Shown: positions 51,532 to 60,472, numbered from the stretch's first letter. The stretch: 64,000 bases of DNA from Maricurvus nonylphenolicus (GCF_042854845.1 NZ_AP031499.1:1-64000); one strand, 5' to 3'. Made by a program: numbers and translations. The notes: generated by a model from the sequence alone, not told the origin.

Positions 51532-54500
51532 ATGACTTGGAGAAATCTTGCAAGGACGATTGAATCTAAAGGGACAACCGTTTCTAAGGCTGTATCGCGG
51601 GCCGATCTTCACCGCAGACGCCAAGAGACCCAATCGCAATACTTTACCCCAGAGTGGGTAGCGAAAGGCATCTGGCAGTCTTTCACCCCCATCATTGAGA
51701 GCTGTAAGCAAGCCGGGGTTTCCTGGTTTTCTGTCTTTGATAACGCCATCGGCTCCGGTCGCCTGTTAGAAGGTTCCCCCATAGCCGAGCTGGAAATGTA
51801 CGGTCTGGACACAGACACACGATGCATCGACGCACTTTGTCAGGATGCCGCGCAGGCCGAGCTCAACTACCAGTTTGAACATGGAGGGATGGAAGACCTA
51901 ACAGCGAGCGGCTTTCATTTCGCGGTTATTAATCCGCCCTTTTCGATCCATCTGGAAAGTCCCAACCTGACCCCGTACAGCTGCAATAGCTTTGGTCGTT
52001 TCGGGCAGTCCACTTCAGCCATCAGCCACGAATATGCACTGGAACAGGCCTTAGATGCCGCAGTAGTCACCGCTGCTGTGCTGCCTGTTTCCATGGATGG
52101 TTACTGCCGGGCCAAGCGTGAGCTCAAAGCTGTTGTCTACCTACCTCAAGACACGTTTATAGCTGAGGGGGCGAACGTCTCTACCGCCATTTACTTCTTT
52201 CTTCCGGGGAAGACTGACCAGATCCATGAGGTGTATCTATCAAAAGGTGAGGACTGGCCCGCCCTCGCGCTTAATCCTGGGTTCATTATGCATAAAACCC
52301 AGCCTCGCTTTCGCCTGGCGGGGGTGGATCAGACGGAGCCGGTTATCACCCTACCGGTGACTGGTAACCCACGGGTTGAACTCCACCACCACAACCGCCG
52401 AATTGTCGTTAAGTACCATTGCGGTTTGGTGCAAGCGAAAGTTGCTAACGGACTTCTTCGGGATACAGCCGTTGGTACCCGCCTTCCTAAGAGCGTGAAG
52501 CACCAGGGAGACGGCCAGTTCCTTCTGGATGTTCTGTTGCTACAGGACAACCCCGAGGAGCAGCTGGAGGCCTTGGCCGATCGCATCAATGGATTTGGGG
52601 GTGATGCGTGGATCTCCCCTACTTTGAGCGGCTACTACAAAAAGCTGATCAAGCGCCACCAGCGGGCCGTCACCCCCATGTATCGGATGGTGAAGACCAA
52701 GGGCCCAGGCCAGGTGCAGATTAAAGCCAAGCAAAGAACCCTGCTTGAACCCGGCAACTTCAACAGCCCCAGCGTTGGGAAAGGCCAGATCATTAATGCC
52801 ACCCCCGCAGGGGGCGAATACACCATTGAGCATAATGGCCACACGGTAACTCTCCGTCGAGATGAAGTACTTGTCCGGTTTGAGCTAATTGGGGGCGGCG
52901 ATATCGCTGCCAACGATGGCCAGTGGGAGCAGAAATATCCGGGGCTTAATCACCACTTCCCAGAGGTCGCCCACCAGCACCGGCAGCGGATTTGTAAGGC
53001 TGGTATTGATTGGTTGGCACCCTTCCAAGCTGACAGCCTGACAGAAGCTCTAGTCTCACCTGCCGGTTTTGTCGGGGCCTGGGAACAGGGCAGTGGCAAA
53101 GCTCGGTATGCCTTGGCCTTGGCTATGATGCACGATGGCCGGAATATGATCGCGGTTGAATCAGGGTTGATGCCTGAAATGCTTTTGGAGATCCAGAAGC
53201 TGGGGCTCTCGCCTTCATTGTGGAAAGTCCTCGGCAATGGAGACACCCCCACGGCCAAGATTAACCTGGTGTCGTATGCCACCCTGCGCCAGGGCACCCG
53301 TATTGCCTTCAAGAAGACGGTCAAGCGCGGTACCGAAGAGCGGGAAGAAACCAAGATTAAAATCGTCCGCACTAACGCCCAGCGCTGGAGACGCCAGATC
53401 AGCACATTGATTTGTGACGAGGGCGGACTGTTGGCCAACCTCAACACCCAGCAGACCCAGGCGGTCAAAACCCTGAGTGCGCGAAAGCTCATTGTGCTGG
53501 ACGGTACACCTCAGAGAAATTATCCCCGCGATTTGCTCCCACTGGCCGTGGCCAGCGCCGGTAATGGTGTCGCTCACCAGCCTTACGGCGTCCGCGGAAA
53601 AGTCCTTGTAGAACAAAGACTGTTGGCCAGCGCCAACGATACGCAGCGGGGAGAAGATGCTTTCTACGATAACCATGTGGTAACCCAGTGGGTGACAAAC
53701 GAGTTCAGGGAAGAAATGCAGTCTGGTGGTAAGCGCGAGGTACCCAAGATAAATAATCTTGGTCTATTCCGGGGGTGGTTGGCTCCCAATATCCAGCGCA
53801 GGTTACGCTGCGAGCCGGAATTGGCCATATTCAAGAACTGCCCGGACCCGGAGCGCGACAGTTTCACCGTGCAATGGGATAAGGAACATTTGGCCCACTA
53901 CCTCAAAACCGCCACCGAGTTCGCCCACTGGTACAAGAATGCCCATGCTGACACCAGCAGAGCCCTCAACCTGGTGAGTGTGCTTGCCCGGATCGGTGCC
54001 GTGCAGCGAGCGGCCAACTCTCCTCATGTGGAAAGTAAGTCTTCCATGGGGTTGCACACCCCCATCACCAGTAAGCAGCGGTTTGCTATCGAGCGCGTTA
54101 AGCATTGGATCGCTGACGGTCGTAAGGTAATCCTCTACGCAGAGTCGCCGGAGGTACTTAAGCGCCTGCACCATGAGCTCGCAGGTCAAGGGATAGACTC
54201 GGTGTTGTTCACCGGGCAACAGGACATCCAGAAGCGAGCTAAGGCCCTTAATGACGAGTTTCGCTACGGCTCCGCCCCTGTCCTGCTTTCGTCCTGGGTT
54301 GGCCAACGAGGCCTGAATTTGGAGCAAGCTGGGGCCGTAATCTTCTATGAGCGGTCCTGGTCAGCAACTGTTGAGGAACAGGCCATCTACCGGACGCAGC
54401 GCCCAAGCCAGACCTTAAAGGTTGTCGTCGAGTACCTGCATCTGGCGGGCAGCATCGATGTCTATTGCGCCCAGCTGGTGGAGTGGAAGCAAAAAGCCGC

Positions 54501-54636
54501 TGACGCCGGGCTCGACTTTGGCGATCAGTGCGGCGAGGAAGAAGAGTTCTTGCATCTGGATACCCTGTTACACCGCTTCTGTGATGAGGTGCTGAATATG
54601 AGCGTTCATGACGCAAAAGAAGTCTTGGTCGCCTAA
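51532..54636 (+). CDS. Fused N6-adenine methyltransferase and SNF2-like helicase
   Basis: A 1034-residue two-part protein. The N-terminal methyltransferase (about residues 30-230) has FDNAIGSGRLL (SAM site) and INPPF (catalytic NPPF). The C-terminal part (about 500-1010) is an SF2 helicase: WEQGSGKA in place of the Walker A, ICDEGG in place of DEAH, LDGTPQRN (motif III) and a helicase_C with SSWVGQRGLNLEQAGAVIFYE and RTQRPSQ. The fusion recalls DarB of phage P1 and similar plasmid anti-restriction or modification proteins. The altered Walker A and DEAH boxes leave ATPase activity uncertain. Confidence 0.82.
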   Translation: MTWRNLARTIESKGTTVSKAVSRADLHRRRQETQSQYFTPEWVAKGIWQSFTPIIESCKQAGVSWFSVFDNAIGSGRLLEGSPIAELEMYGLDTDTRCIDALCQDAAQAELNYQFEHGGMEDLTASGFHFAVINPPFSIHLESPNLTPYSCNSFGRFGQSTSAISHEYALEQALDAAVVTAAVLPVSMDGYCRAKRELKAVVYLPQDTFIAEGANVSTAIYFFLPGKTDQIHEVYLSKGEDWPALALNPGFIMHKTQPRFRLAGVDQTEPVITLPVTGNPRVELHHHNRRIVVKYHCGLVQAKVANGLLRDTAVGTRLPKSVKHQGDGQFLLDVLLLQDNPEEQLEALADRINGFGGDAWISPTLSGYYKKLIKRHQRAVTPMYRMVKTKGPGQVQIKAKQRTLLEPGNFNSPSVGKGQIINATPAGGEYTIEHNGHTVTLRRDEVLVRFELIGGGDIAANDGQWEQKYPGLNHHFPEVAHQHRQRICKAGIDWLAPFQADSLTEALVSPAGFVGAWEQGSGKARYALALAMMHDGRNMIAVESGLMPEMLLEIQKLGLSPSLWKVLGNGDTPTAKINLVSYATLRQGTRIAFKKTVKRGTEEREETKIKIVRTNAQRWRRQISTLICDEGGLLANLNTQQTQAVKTLSARKLIVLDGTPQRNYPRDLLPLAVASAGNGVAHQPYGVRGKVLVEQRLLASANDTQRGEDAFYDNHVVTQWVTNEFREEMQSGGKREVPKINNLGLFRGWLAPNIQRRLRCEPELAIFKNCPDPERDSFTVQWDKEHLAHYLKTATEFAHWYKNAHADTSRALNLVSVLARIGAVQRAANSPHVESKSSMGLHTPITSKQRFAIERVKHWIADGRKVILYAESPEVLKRLHHELAGQGIDSVLFTGQQDIQKRAKALNDEFRYGSAPVLLSSWVGQRGLNLEQAGAVIFYERSWSATVEEQAIYRTQRPSQTLKVVVEYLHLAGSIDVYCAQLVEWKQKAADAGLDFGDQCGEEEEFLHLDTLLHRFCDEVLNMSVHDAKEVLVA

Positions 54637-54741
54637 ACGAATCAATGCGCAGAGAAACTACCGAAAAGGGTGTGAATGCAGAGCGTAGGTAACCTCGTAG
54701 TAGGATAAAATATTTTTCAAAGTTTTTATTGGGATTCGCTT

Positions 54742-55138
54742 ATGAAGTTTGAAGAGGTAAAGAATAAGTTGAGGGAAAACCCTGGATCAACTTATTCAGC
54801 ATTTTTATACGAAAAAGATAACCATTTTCTTTCGCGGTATTTAGCTGCGGCTGATGAAGATGATTTGGATTACAATACACTACGAAGGTGGTCAGTTGTT
54901 TTCAACGTGTGGAGAAGAAGAGGTCTACGGCCCTGGGGAATATCCCAAAGATATTGAATCGTTGACGTTTCTTGAAGATGCAAAGCCGTTCTGTTTTATG
55001 GGCGATACAAGTGAGTATCTTGCCTTCAAGTATTTCGATGGATTGATTAATCCAGATAAGCTTGTATCCAGCGTAGATAAGGAACAGTTTTCCTCTGAGC
55101 TAAATATTCTTGTTAAGGAGTTAAACAACCAGCCTTGA
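54742..55138 (+). pseudogene. Frameshifted hypothetical gene
   Basis: The frame from the ATG at 54,742 reads well to about 54,885 (FEEVKNKLRENPGST, AAADEDDLDY) and then degrades into Arg/Trp-rich sequence. Another frame reads well from about 54,884 (HYEGGQLFSTCGEEEVYGPG) to the stop at 55,138 (ELNILVKELNNQP). Together they would give one acidic protein of about 130 residues. Either a real frameshift mutation or a sequencing error at about 54,880. Confidence 0.65.
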
Positions 55139-55148
55139 TTGACATAAT

Positions 55149-55172
55149 ACAAGGCCCAAGACTGGGCCTTGT
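55149..55172. terminator. Hairpin between convergent genes
   Basis: ACAAGGCCCA and TGGGCCTTGT (10 bp) pair around AGAC. It follows the broken gene by 10 bases and touches the stop codon of the opposing 58-residue gene, so it likely ends both transcripts. Confidence 0.65.
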
Positions 55173-55348
55173 TAATTGTGGATATTCCCATCAATCATAT
55201 TCATAGACGGGTCCATGACAAGCATACGGGAATGCTCAGCTGCCAGGCCGTTAGGAGTGGTTAACTTGCCACCCGCTGAAGAGTCGGAATTTCTCTGTGC
55301 AATGTGAACGATGAAACCGGCAATCAGAATTAATACAGTAAGTGTCAT
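55172..55348 (-). CDS. Small single-pass membrane protein (58 residues)
   Basis: The ATG follows AAGGAG by 8 bases. Residues 2-17 (TLTVLILIAGFIVHIA) form one membrane segment, then a polar tail ends MIDGNIHN. Good ribosome binding site and clear hydrophobic segment support a real gene. No family recognised. Confidence 0.55.
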   Translation of the reverse strand: MTLTVLILIAGFIVHIAQRNSDSSAGGKLTTPNGLAAEHSRMLVMDPSMNMIDGNIHN

Positions 55349-55429
55349 GGCTGGATCTCCTTTTAAGTCTTACCTTTATTGTAAGAGGAGATTCAAAAGC
55401 GCAAATTTTTAAGGGTTTTCGTACCCTTT

Positions 55430-55678
55430 TCAACTACCGTTACCGGTCAAGTTTCCAGATCCAGAGAACATTGTGTAACCCTTATCTTGCTCCCTTTTCA
55501 GAAGCTCTCGCGTTTCTTTGGGGGTGAATTTTCGTCCTGTTTCTGCATCTGCAATTAGCCCTTCCAACAACCGATCGCTTTTCGATAATGCGTCAGCAAT
55601 ATTGATTCCAATATGGAAAGTTCCCTTCCCTTTCAAATCTATTAACCTCTTTAGTGAAGCCGTGTATACAATCGGCAT
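55430..55678 (-). CDS. Small hypothetical protein
   Basis: An 82-residue soluble helical protein (IADALSKSDRLLEGLIADAE, KFTPKETRELLKREQ). It overlaps the upstream gene by 28 bases. No family recognised. Confidence 0.5.
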   Translation of the reverse strand: MPIVYTASLKRLIDLKGKGTFHIGINIADALSKSDRLLEGLIADAETGRKFTPKETRELLKREQDKGYTMFSGSGNLTGNGS

Positions 55679-55998
55679 TTAATATCTGCATACCTTACAA
55701 TTGCTTCCTCAAGACCATGAGCCTTCAGCATTCCAGCAATGATCATCGCAATGGCTGGGTGGATGTCGTAGTAGCTGTCATCGAACTGCCTGACTTCCAT
55801 GTAGAGCAGAAAAACCTCTTCTGCGTATCGTTCATGATCATCACCCACGGCCTGCGTGTTTCCAGACTCAATGGTCCAGGCTTTCAATGCCTGTTCTATA
55901 AATCCCTCGGGATCAGATATGTACTTGCTGTTGCACATCATCTGCGCTACCTGGGTAGTCCTTGCCACACTACTTGGGCAGTGGTAATTGATCTTCAA
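55651..55998 (-). CDS. Hypothetical protein
   Basis: A 115-residue soluble protein with three Cys and an acidic C-terminal half. It begins a two-gene minus-strand unit. No family recognised. Confidence 0.5.
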   Translation of the reverse strand: MKINYHCPSSVARTTQVAQMMCNSKYISDPEGFIEQALKAWTIESGNTQAVGDDHERYAEEVFLLYMEVRQFDDSYYDIHPAIAMIIAGMLKAHGLEEAIVRYADIKCRLYTRLH

Positions 55999-56000
55999 TG

Positions 56001-56312
56001 AAGTTTTCCCTGAGTATCCTAAACTGCCGGTTTCAACAGTGACCGGCTATCACTAAAAATGCTAACCCGTATTCTTTACTATGCAACAGTCGGGAACCCC
56101 AAAATTTAATGACAGAACATCACCAGCAACAACCAACACAAAACAGCACCCACAGAACTTTTCCATCTGGCCAGTCTTATACAACTCAGCCTTATGATTA
56201 ACAGCCAAGCTATGGCAAAATTGAAAGTTTGAGGATTAGGAGGTCGTCTTTCTTGCTGTCCCGTTTTCTCGTGATACGGTGAATGGCAAGAAATCTTCGG
56301 AGTGATTGAATC
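56001..56312. other. Divergent intergenic region
   Basis: A 312-base gap between two divergent genes. It includes CAGTGACCGGC-like direct sequence, an A/C-rich stretch (about 56,115-56,155) and a short reading frame of 30 Gln/Thr-rich codons from 56,109 without a ribosome binding site. Nothing else is recognised. Confidence 0.3.
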
Positions 56313-56903
56313 ATGGGACTTAAAAAGTCGAGCTCACAATGGTTCGTAATTATTGTGTTCTTGGTAATTGGAGGTGGTTTTTCATCGCTTTTCACATACC
56401 TGATATTCTTAGACTTAGTAAGAGACACACCTAGAGAGGAACACTCCTATCTTGTTCATTTTTTCCGGCCAGGAAGTTCAGAGGAATTTCGATTCGAGCG
56501 ATTAGATATTCTCTCTAAGAGTTCTCTTTTTATTGCGGGGCATGGTACATGGGCAGGTGAAGGCAAAGAAACATTCATAAGAGATGATTCTGGAGAAACA
56601 AGAAAATATTTGTCTCCAGAAGAAATTGCTGAAATTATTATTAATAATATTGAGATCCGAAATCTTCCTTCAAACATCCCAATTTATTTAATGGCTTGTA
56701 ATTCTGGTAGAGGCTCCAACTCGTTTGCCATGAGGCTAAGCCAGTTAATCCCTAATAACATATCTGCACCAACAGGTTGGCTTGCAGTGTATCCGTGGGG
56801 AAGCTCCGGCACAGGAAGTAGTAAGTTAAAGGCGCTTACCAATACAGGGCATTTAAACTTTAAATCGTTCGAGGGCGGAAAGGAGGTTATCCACCAAGGA
56901 TGA
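56313..56903 (+). CDS. Membrane-anchored caspase-like (clan CD) cysteine peptidase, putative
   Basis: A 196-residue protein. Residues about 10-33 are a membrane anchor. The rest has LFIAGHGTWAG (catalytic His) and, about 65 residues on, IYLMACNSGRGSNS (catalytic Cys) after a beta strand. This His...Cys order with strand-end placement matches caspase-like clan CD folds such as peptidase C80 (the CPD of RTX toxins). A soluble domain facing periplasm or cytoplasm could act as protease or effector. No partner gene is evident. Confidence 0.6.
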   Translation: MGLKKSSSQWFVIIVFLVIGGGFSSLFTYLIFLDLVRDTPREEHSYLVHFFRPGSSEEFRFERLDILSKSSLFIAGHGTWAGEGKETFIRDDSGETRKYLSPEEIAEIIINNIEIRNLPSNIPIYLMACNSGRGSNSFAMRLSQLIPNNISAPTGWLAVYPWGSSGTGSSKLKALTNTGHLNFKSFEGGKEVIHQG

Positions 56904-56929
56904 CCTCCAAATAGTCAAAATCTATAGCT

Positions 56930-58681
56930 TTATTGAATTATAGATAACCAGTCATTAGGCCTGTTTAATACGCCACCTGGTTCATTCTCGATGTACTGAA
57001 CCAAGATGTCCGCATCTATGTGGCCGGTGTCAGTCACATTCGCCGCCCCCTCAAACTGGTATAGATCTCCCCCACCGGCAAGATAGCTGGTGGTTACCAA
57101 GTTGTACTGGGATGAAAAATCCAATGGCTGATAGATGCCATCGAGTCCCTTGATTAGAACATCTTGAACACTGGGGGTGGTTGGATCTGTGAGGTTAATG
57201 GTATAGCGAATGTTAGCCACATATGGGAAGGCTACCCCACTGATCTGGTACGCATTAGAAACATTCGTGCTCAGCGTATTCAACAATGACTCACCGGTTA
57301 CAGACATGGAAACCAACGACGAGCTAAACGGCAGTACGGTATATGCGGAGCCAACTGTAATTTCTCCAGAGAGATCAGCTCTGACCCCACCAGCATTCAT
57401 TACGGAAACGTAGGGCTGGCCGGATGTTTGTTGCATCTTGTTGGCCATCGACTGAGCGACGTGTGGAGCTACCATACTCCCGCTCTCAATGGTCCCTGCG
57501 TCTGGATGTCCATCTCCTGGGAGGCGCACATGGTACAGCGGCTCTCCAGTTACACCGATCACCGTAGAAGCGAAGGCCTCAACCTCAAGCTTCGCTTGGT
57601 CAAGCATGGCCTGAGCTGTCAGGTCTTTTTGTACAATCTCGATGTTGGCGTTTGCGGAGATATATTCAGCAATGACCTGCTGTGTATCATAATCAACAGG
57701 CTGTGGCGGAGTGCCCTGGGCAAAAACTTCTCCAACCAAGAACACATTCTGGCCGTTACAAGATTCTACTTTCCCATCGCCACTGAATTCGACATCAGTA
57801 ACACCGATTGTGCGCGAGTATTCCCCGGAGTGCATGATGCAAACAGGATCGCCCTTTGGTCCGGTTTCCATTATCGGGCTAGGAAACTCGTTACCTAAAC
57901 CGATATTGGAGTGATCGCCCAGCAGCTCGGGTGAGTGGCCACCGATGATCACGTCAATGCCTGGTACTGATTGAGCAAGCAGTCTGTCCTCCTCGAGTCC
58001 CAGATGGGTTAGAAAAACGATCTTGTTGACACCATATTGTCTGAGCGCTTTCACAGCTTTGCGAGCGGCCCTTTTGGCTTTAATGAATCTGGTGTTGTCG
58101 CTTGGTGATGAGATTATCTCGGTGTGCTCGGTAGTCAGACCAACAATTGCTATAGGCTGGTCCTTGAGCATTTTAATGGTTAATGGCAGGTAGGCACCTT
58201 GCAGCGCGTCATCACCCTTTACCTTTGTGTTGGCAGAGATCAATGGAAACTCAACAGAAGCCGCGAACTCTGCCAGCTTTTCATTTCCAAGATCGAATTC
58301 ATGATTTCCGATTGCCATGGCATCAAATTCAAAGAGATTCATGAAGTCCGCGTTGAGCCGCCCTTTGAACAGGGAAAAAAACAAGGTACCTGAAAAGGCG
58401 TCTCCAGCATGCAGTAGCAGAAAATCCTTATCCTCTCCTGCGGCATCAAGCCGAAGCTGATCAATTTTTGTCTTCAGCCGAGGAAAACCACCGACTTGAG
58501 CATAAGTGAGTGTAGGCGCACCATCAGCGCCTGGTAGCCCAAGCTTTTGAAATTCTTCGTCGAAGTGTGAGTGTGTGTCGTTGATATGAGCAATCTTGAG
58601 AGACAATGGCTCATTGAGGTTGCAACCGGCCAGAAGAGTTAATGCAGCTGTGGCCAATCCAATTCTTTTAAATCTCATCAC
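56930..58681 (-). CDS. 5'-nucleotidase/metallophosphatase lipoprotein
   Basis: A 583-residue lipoprotein (lipobox LAGC at residues 17-20). Metallophosphatase motifs: HINDTHSHF, GDAFSG, IGNHEFD, FLTHLG and IIGGHSPEL; C-terminal substrate domain with VMNAGGVRADLSG. UshA-type enzymes hydrolyse extracellular nucleotides to nucleosides and phosphate. Being anchored outside, it would recover phosphate and nucleosides. Upstream on its strand is a copy of the 24-bp motif found before nrdJ, which fits a shared nucleotide-related regulon (inference). Confidence 0.93.
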   Translation of the reverse strand: MMRFKRIGLATAALTLLAGCNLNEPLSLKIAHINDTHSHFDEEFQKLGLPGADGAPTLTYAQVGGFPRLKTKIDQLRLDAAGEDKDFLLLHAGDAFSGTLFFSLFKGRLNADFMNLFEFDAMAIGNHEFDLGNEKLAEFAASVEFPLISANTKVKGDDALQGAYLPLTIKMLKDQPIAIVGLTTEHTEIISSPSDNTRFIKAKRAARKAVKALRQYGVNKIVFLTHLGLEEDRLLAQSVPGIDVIIGGHSPELLGDHSNIGLGNEFPSPIMETGPKGDPVCIMHSGEYSRTIGVTDVEFSGDGKVESCNGQNVFLVGEVFAQGTPPQPVDYDTQQVIAEYISANANIEIVQKDLTAQAMLDQAKLEVEAFASTVIGVTGEPLYHVRLPGDGHPDAGTIESGSMVAPHVAQSMANKMQQTSGQPYVSVMNAGGVRADLSGEITVGSAYTVLPFSSSLVSMSVTGESLLNTLSTNVSNAYQISGVAFPYVANIRYTINLTDPTTPSVQDVLIKGLDGIYQPLDFSSQYNLVTTSYLAGGGDLYQFEGAANVTDTGHIDADILVQYIENEPGGVLNRPNDWLSIIQ

Positions 58682-58802
58682 GTTTCCTTACCTATCTGGT
58701 TAAATACATTGGCGCTCAAAATCGCCATTCCAAAGCAAAAGGGATTTAGTCTTCTCTCTTGCGAGGGGCGATTTTACTTCGGGGGTGCTGTTTTCATCCC
58801 TT

Positions 58803-58826
58803 GGAATACGCACCGTTAAGGGGCTA
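58803..58826 (-). promoter_or_regulatory. 24-bp activator-site motif, copy C (5'-nucleotidase)
   Basis: On the minus strand it reads TAGCCCCTTAACGGTGCG followed by TATTCC. It matches the nrdJ copy at 16 of the first 18 bases and lies 122 bases before the nucleotidase start, just downstream of the terminator of the preceding gene. Confidence 0.5.
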
Positions 58827-58840
58827 TATGGCCGTGAGGC

Positions 58841-58863
58841 AAAAAAAAGGAGCAAATAGCTCC
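58841..58863 (-). terminator. Rho-independent terminator
   Basis: On the minus strand GGAGC-TATTT-GCTCC is followed by eight T residues. It lies about 100 bases after the stop of the transglutaminase-like gene and separates it from the nucleotidase gene. Confidence 0.85.
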
Positions 58864-58964
58864 TATTGTGTGATGAAGGTTCCAGATGAATGTACCACTG
58901 GAAAATTTACTCTGATGAAAAGTCAGTAATGAACCAGATTGCAGAGATTTGGTGAATCTGGTTT

Positions 58965-60137
58965 TCACTCGATGACGGTTGGCCTAAATCTTTTCTCCAG
59001 GGCATCCGTTATGGCAAACCAAAAAATCATCCATAGCATGAAAAGAACCGGCATGATTTGCGCAAATTCTGCAATTACTTTAGATTCATCCTTGTTTCCG
59101 AATAGCCGATCCAGCCCTCTTGCTGTGGGGCCATAGATGTTTTTGATGTACCATCCAACCCAAGCTTTACTGTGCAGCTCGCCCAGCCTGTCTGTAACAG
59201 TTTTGTCGTAAGTGGTTTCTGCAAAAACTTCCTGATATTGCTTTAAGGCCTCTTCTTTCTCCCCTCGATTGTATAGATCGTTGGCAATCAAATACCGAGC
59301 ATACTGGCTGTTGGTATGCGACAGATAATTTTTTGCATAACCGATGCCATCCTCAAACTGTGACAGGACGGCTTGATAGTATGGAAGCTCATCCTCTTCC
59401 TTTAAGGCTAACAAGATATCCTTGGCCTGTGCCTTCTCCCCCTTGTCAAACAGGTGGTCAGCAATGATCGCCCGGTACATTGCAAGCACCCCTTCTCTTT
59501 GCTGGATCTGATATTCATGATCGTAGCTTGATACCTTACGGTATTGTGACGATGCGAAATTAGCTATCTCACCGGTATCTGTGGTGGTTTCCCATGCTAT
59601 AGGGAATTGATGCTTATCAGCACTTCGCCATCCAATAAACGCATGCCCTGGAGAGTACATCACCCCCACCCCCTGCACACCCAAGTTTTCAGCAATAGCA
59701 AGGTACAGGTATGATCTGAGGTCGCAGTCTATCTCTCCATCCGCCAGACCATCAGCAAAGGTATTCCCGCCGTATATGTATCGCTTCCCGATATAGAGCC
59801 CTACCCTCTTCAGAAGTGATATCAACTCGTGCATGGTCGGCTGCTCGGGGACGTTGAGATCTGCGAAATCCTCAATCGTCCGATCCAAGATGGCGGTAGC
59901 CAGCTCCCCTCTCTCATGAGAGACAAGCCCGAACTCTACTTCTAATTCGATGATCTCGTGGGCCGTTGACTGGTACTGAGCGGTATAACCTGGGGGTGGC
60001 AGGACACCCAGCCTCGACTCAAGGGGGCGCTTGTGCTTCTCGCTCCAGGAATGCAGGTCAATCCCCGCCTGGATAAGTCCCATCAGTACCATGAAGGCGA
60101 TCGTCCCTGTAAATAGCCTTGTTCTGATATGCTGCAT
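58965..60137 (-). CDS. Transglutaminase-like membrane protein with TPR-like repeats, SOS-controlled
   Basis: A 390-residue protein from the ATG at 60,137 (GAGG 6 bases before); the frame is open to 60,236 but that would include the SOS box. Residues 9-27 are a membrane segment, then a transglutaminase-like core: DGEIDCDLRSYLYLAIAE (Cys), MYSPGHAFIGW (His) and AWETTTD (acidic residue). TPR-like helices follow (about 225-335) and a second membrane segment near the end (about 360-382). It probably acts on proteins or peptidoglycan in the periplasm. LexA control suggests a damage-response role. Confidence 0.72.
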   Translation of the reverse strand: MQHIRTRLFTGTIAFMVLMGLIQAGIDLHSWSEKHKRPLESRLGVLPPPGYTAQYQSTAHEIIELEVEFGLVSHERGELATAILDRTIEDFADLNVPEQPTMHELISLLKRVGLYIGKRYIYGGNTFADGLADGEIDCDLRSYLYLAIAENLGVQGVGVMYSPGHAFIGWRSADKHQFPIAWETTTDTGEIANFASSQYRKVSSYDHEYQIQQREGVLAMYRAIIADHLFDKGEKAQAKDILLALKEEDELPYYQAVLSQFEDGIGYAKNYLSHTNSQYARYLIANDLYNRGEKEEALKQYQEVFAETTYDKTVTDRLGELHSKAWVGWYIKNIYGPTARGLDRLFGNKDESKVIAEFAQIMPVLFMLWMIFWFAITDALEKRFRPTVIE

Positions 60138-60162
60138 TGGTTTCCTCATATTATTTTTGTAG

Positions 60163-60178
60163 CTGTACAAGTATACAG
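60163..60178 (-). promoter_or_regulatory. LexA (SOS) box before transglutaminase-like gene
   Basis: CTGTACAAGTATACAG is a perfect CTGT-N8-ACAG, flanked by TA on one side as in the E. coli consensus. It is 26 bases before the gene start. Confidence 0.75.
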
Positions 60179-60302
60179 TAATGATCTTCCTTTCCAAAAA
60201 CCACTGTTTAGTAGACATGATTATTTGAAAGTACATTTAATGACCTTGGTAGGAATCCAATAATTTGATGAAAAGGCAGGCTCCTGTATCCGATACCCTC
60301 TA

Positions 60303-60330
60303 TTGACATTGATTTCTGGTTATATATATT
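60303..60330 (+). promoter_or_regulatory. Promoter of the hypothetical gene at 60.5 kb
   Basis: TTGACA (60,303) and TATATT (60,325) with 16-base spacing form a near-consensus sigma-70 promoter, giving an untranslated leader of about 135 bases. The repeat GGTGTGAT...ATATCACC (60,419-60,440) in the leader may be an operator or RNA hairpin. The gap from 60,138 to 60,472 holds no other feature besides the SOS box. Confidence 0.6.
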
Positions 60331-60472
60331 TGGTGAGCAGGGCAAATCAGTGTCCTTCCTTGCCGAGTGGAAAAGCCTCTGATGAACATCTCAAAATCAT
60401 CGTCTGTCCAGCAGCCGGTGGTGTGATCGGCACATATCACCATTTCTGTCAGTGCTGCGCAGGAGAGATCCG

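Noticed and set aside
55251..55433. 60-codon minus-strand frame
   Set aside because: It overlaps in another frame the 58-residue gene at 55,172-55,348, which has a ribosome binding site and membrane segment.
56109..56201. 30-codon Gln/Thr-rich frame in the gap
   Set aside because: No ribosome binding site, low-complexity composition and no recognised similarity.
60149..60236. N-terminal extension of the transglutaminase-like protein
   Set aside because: It would place the LexA box inside the gene; the ATG at 60,137 has a good ribosome binding site and a membrane segment directly after.
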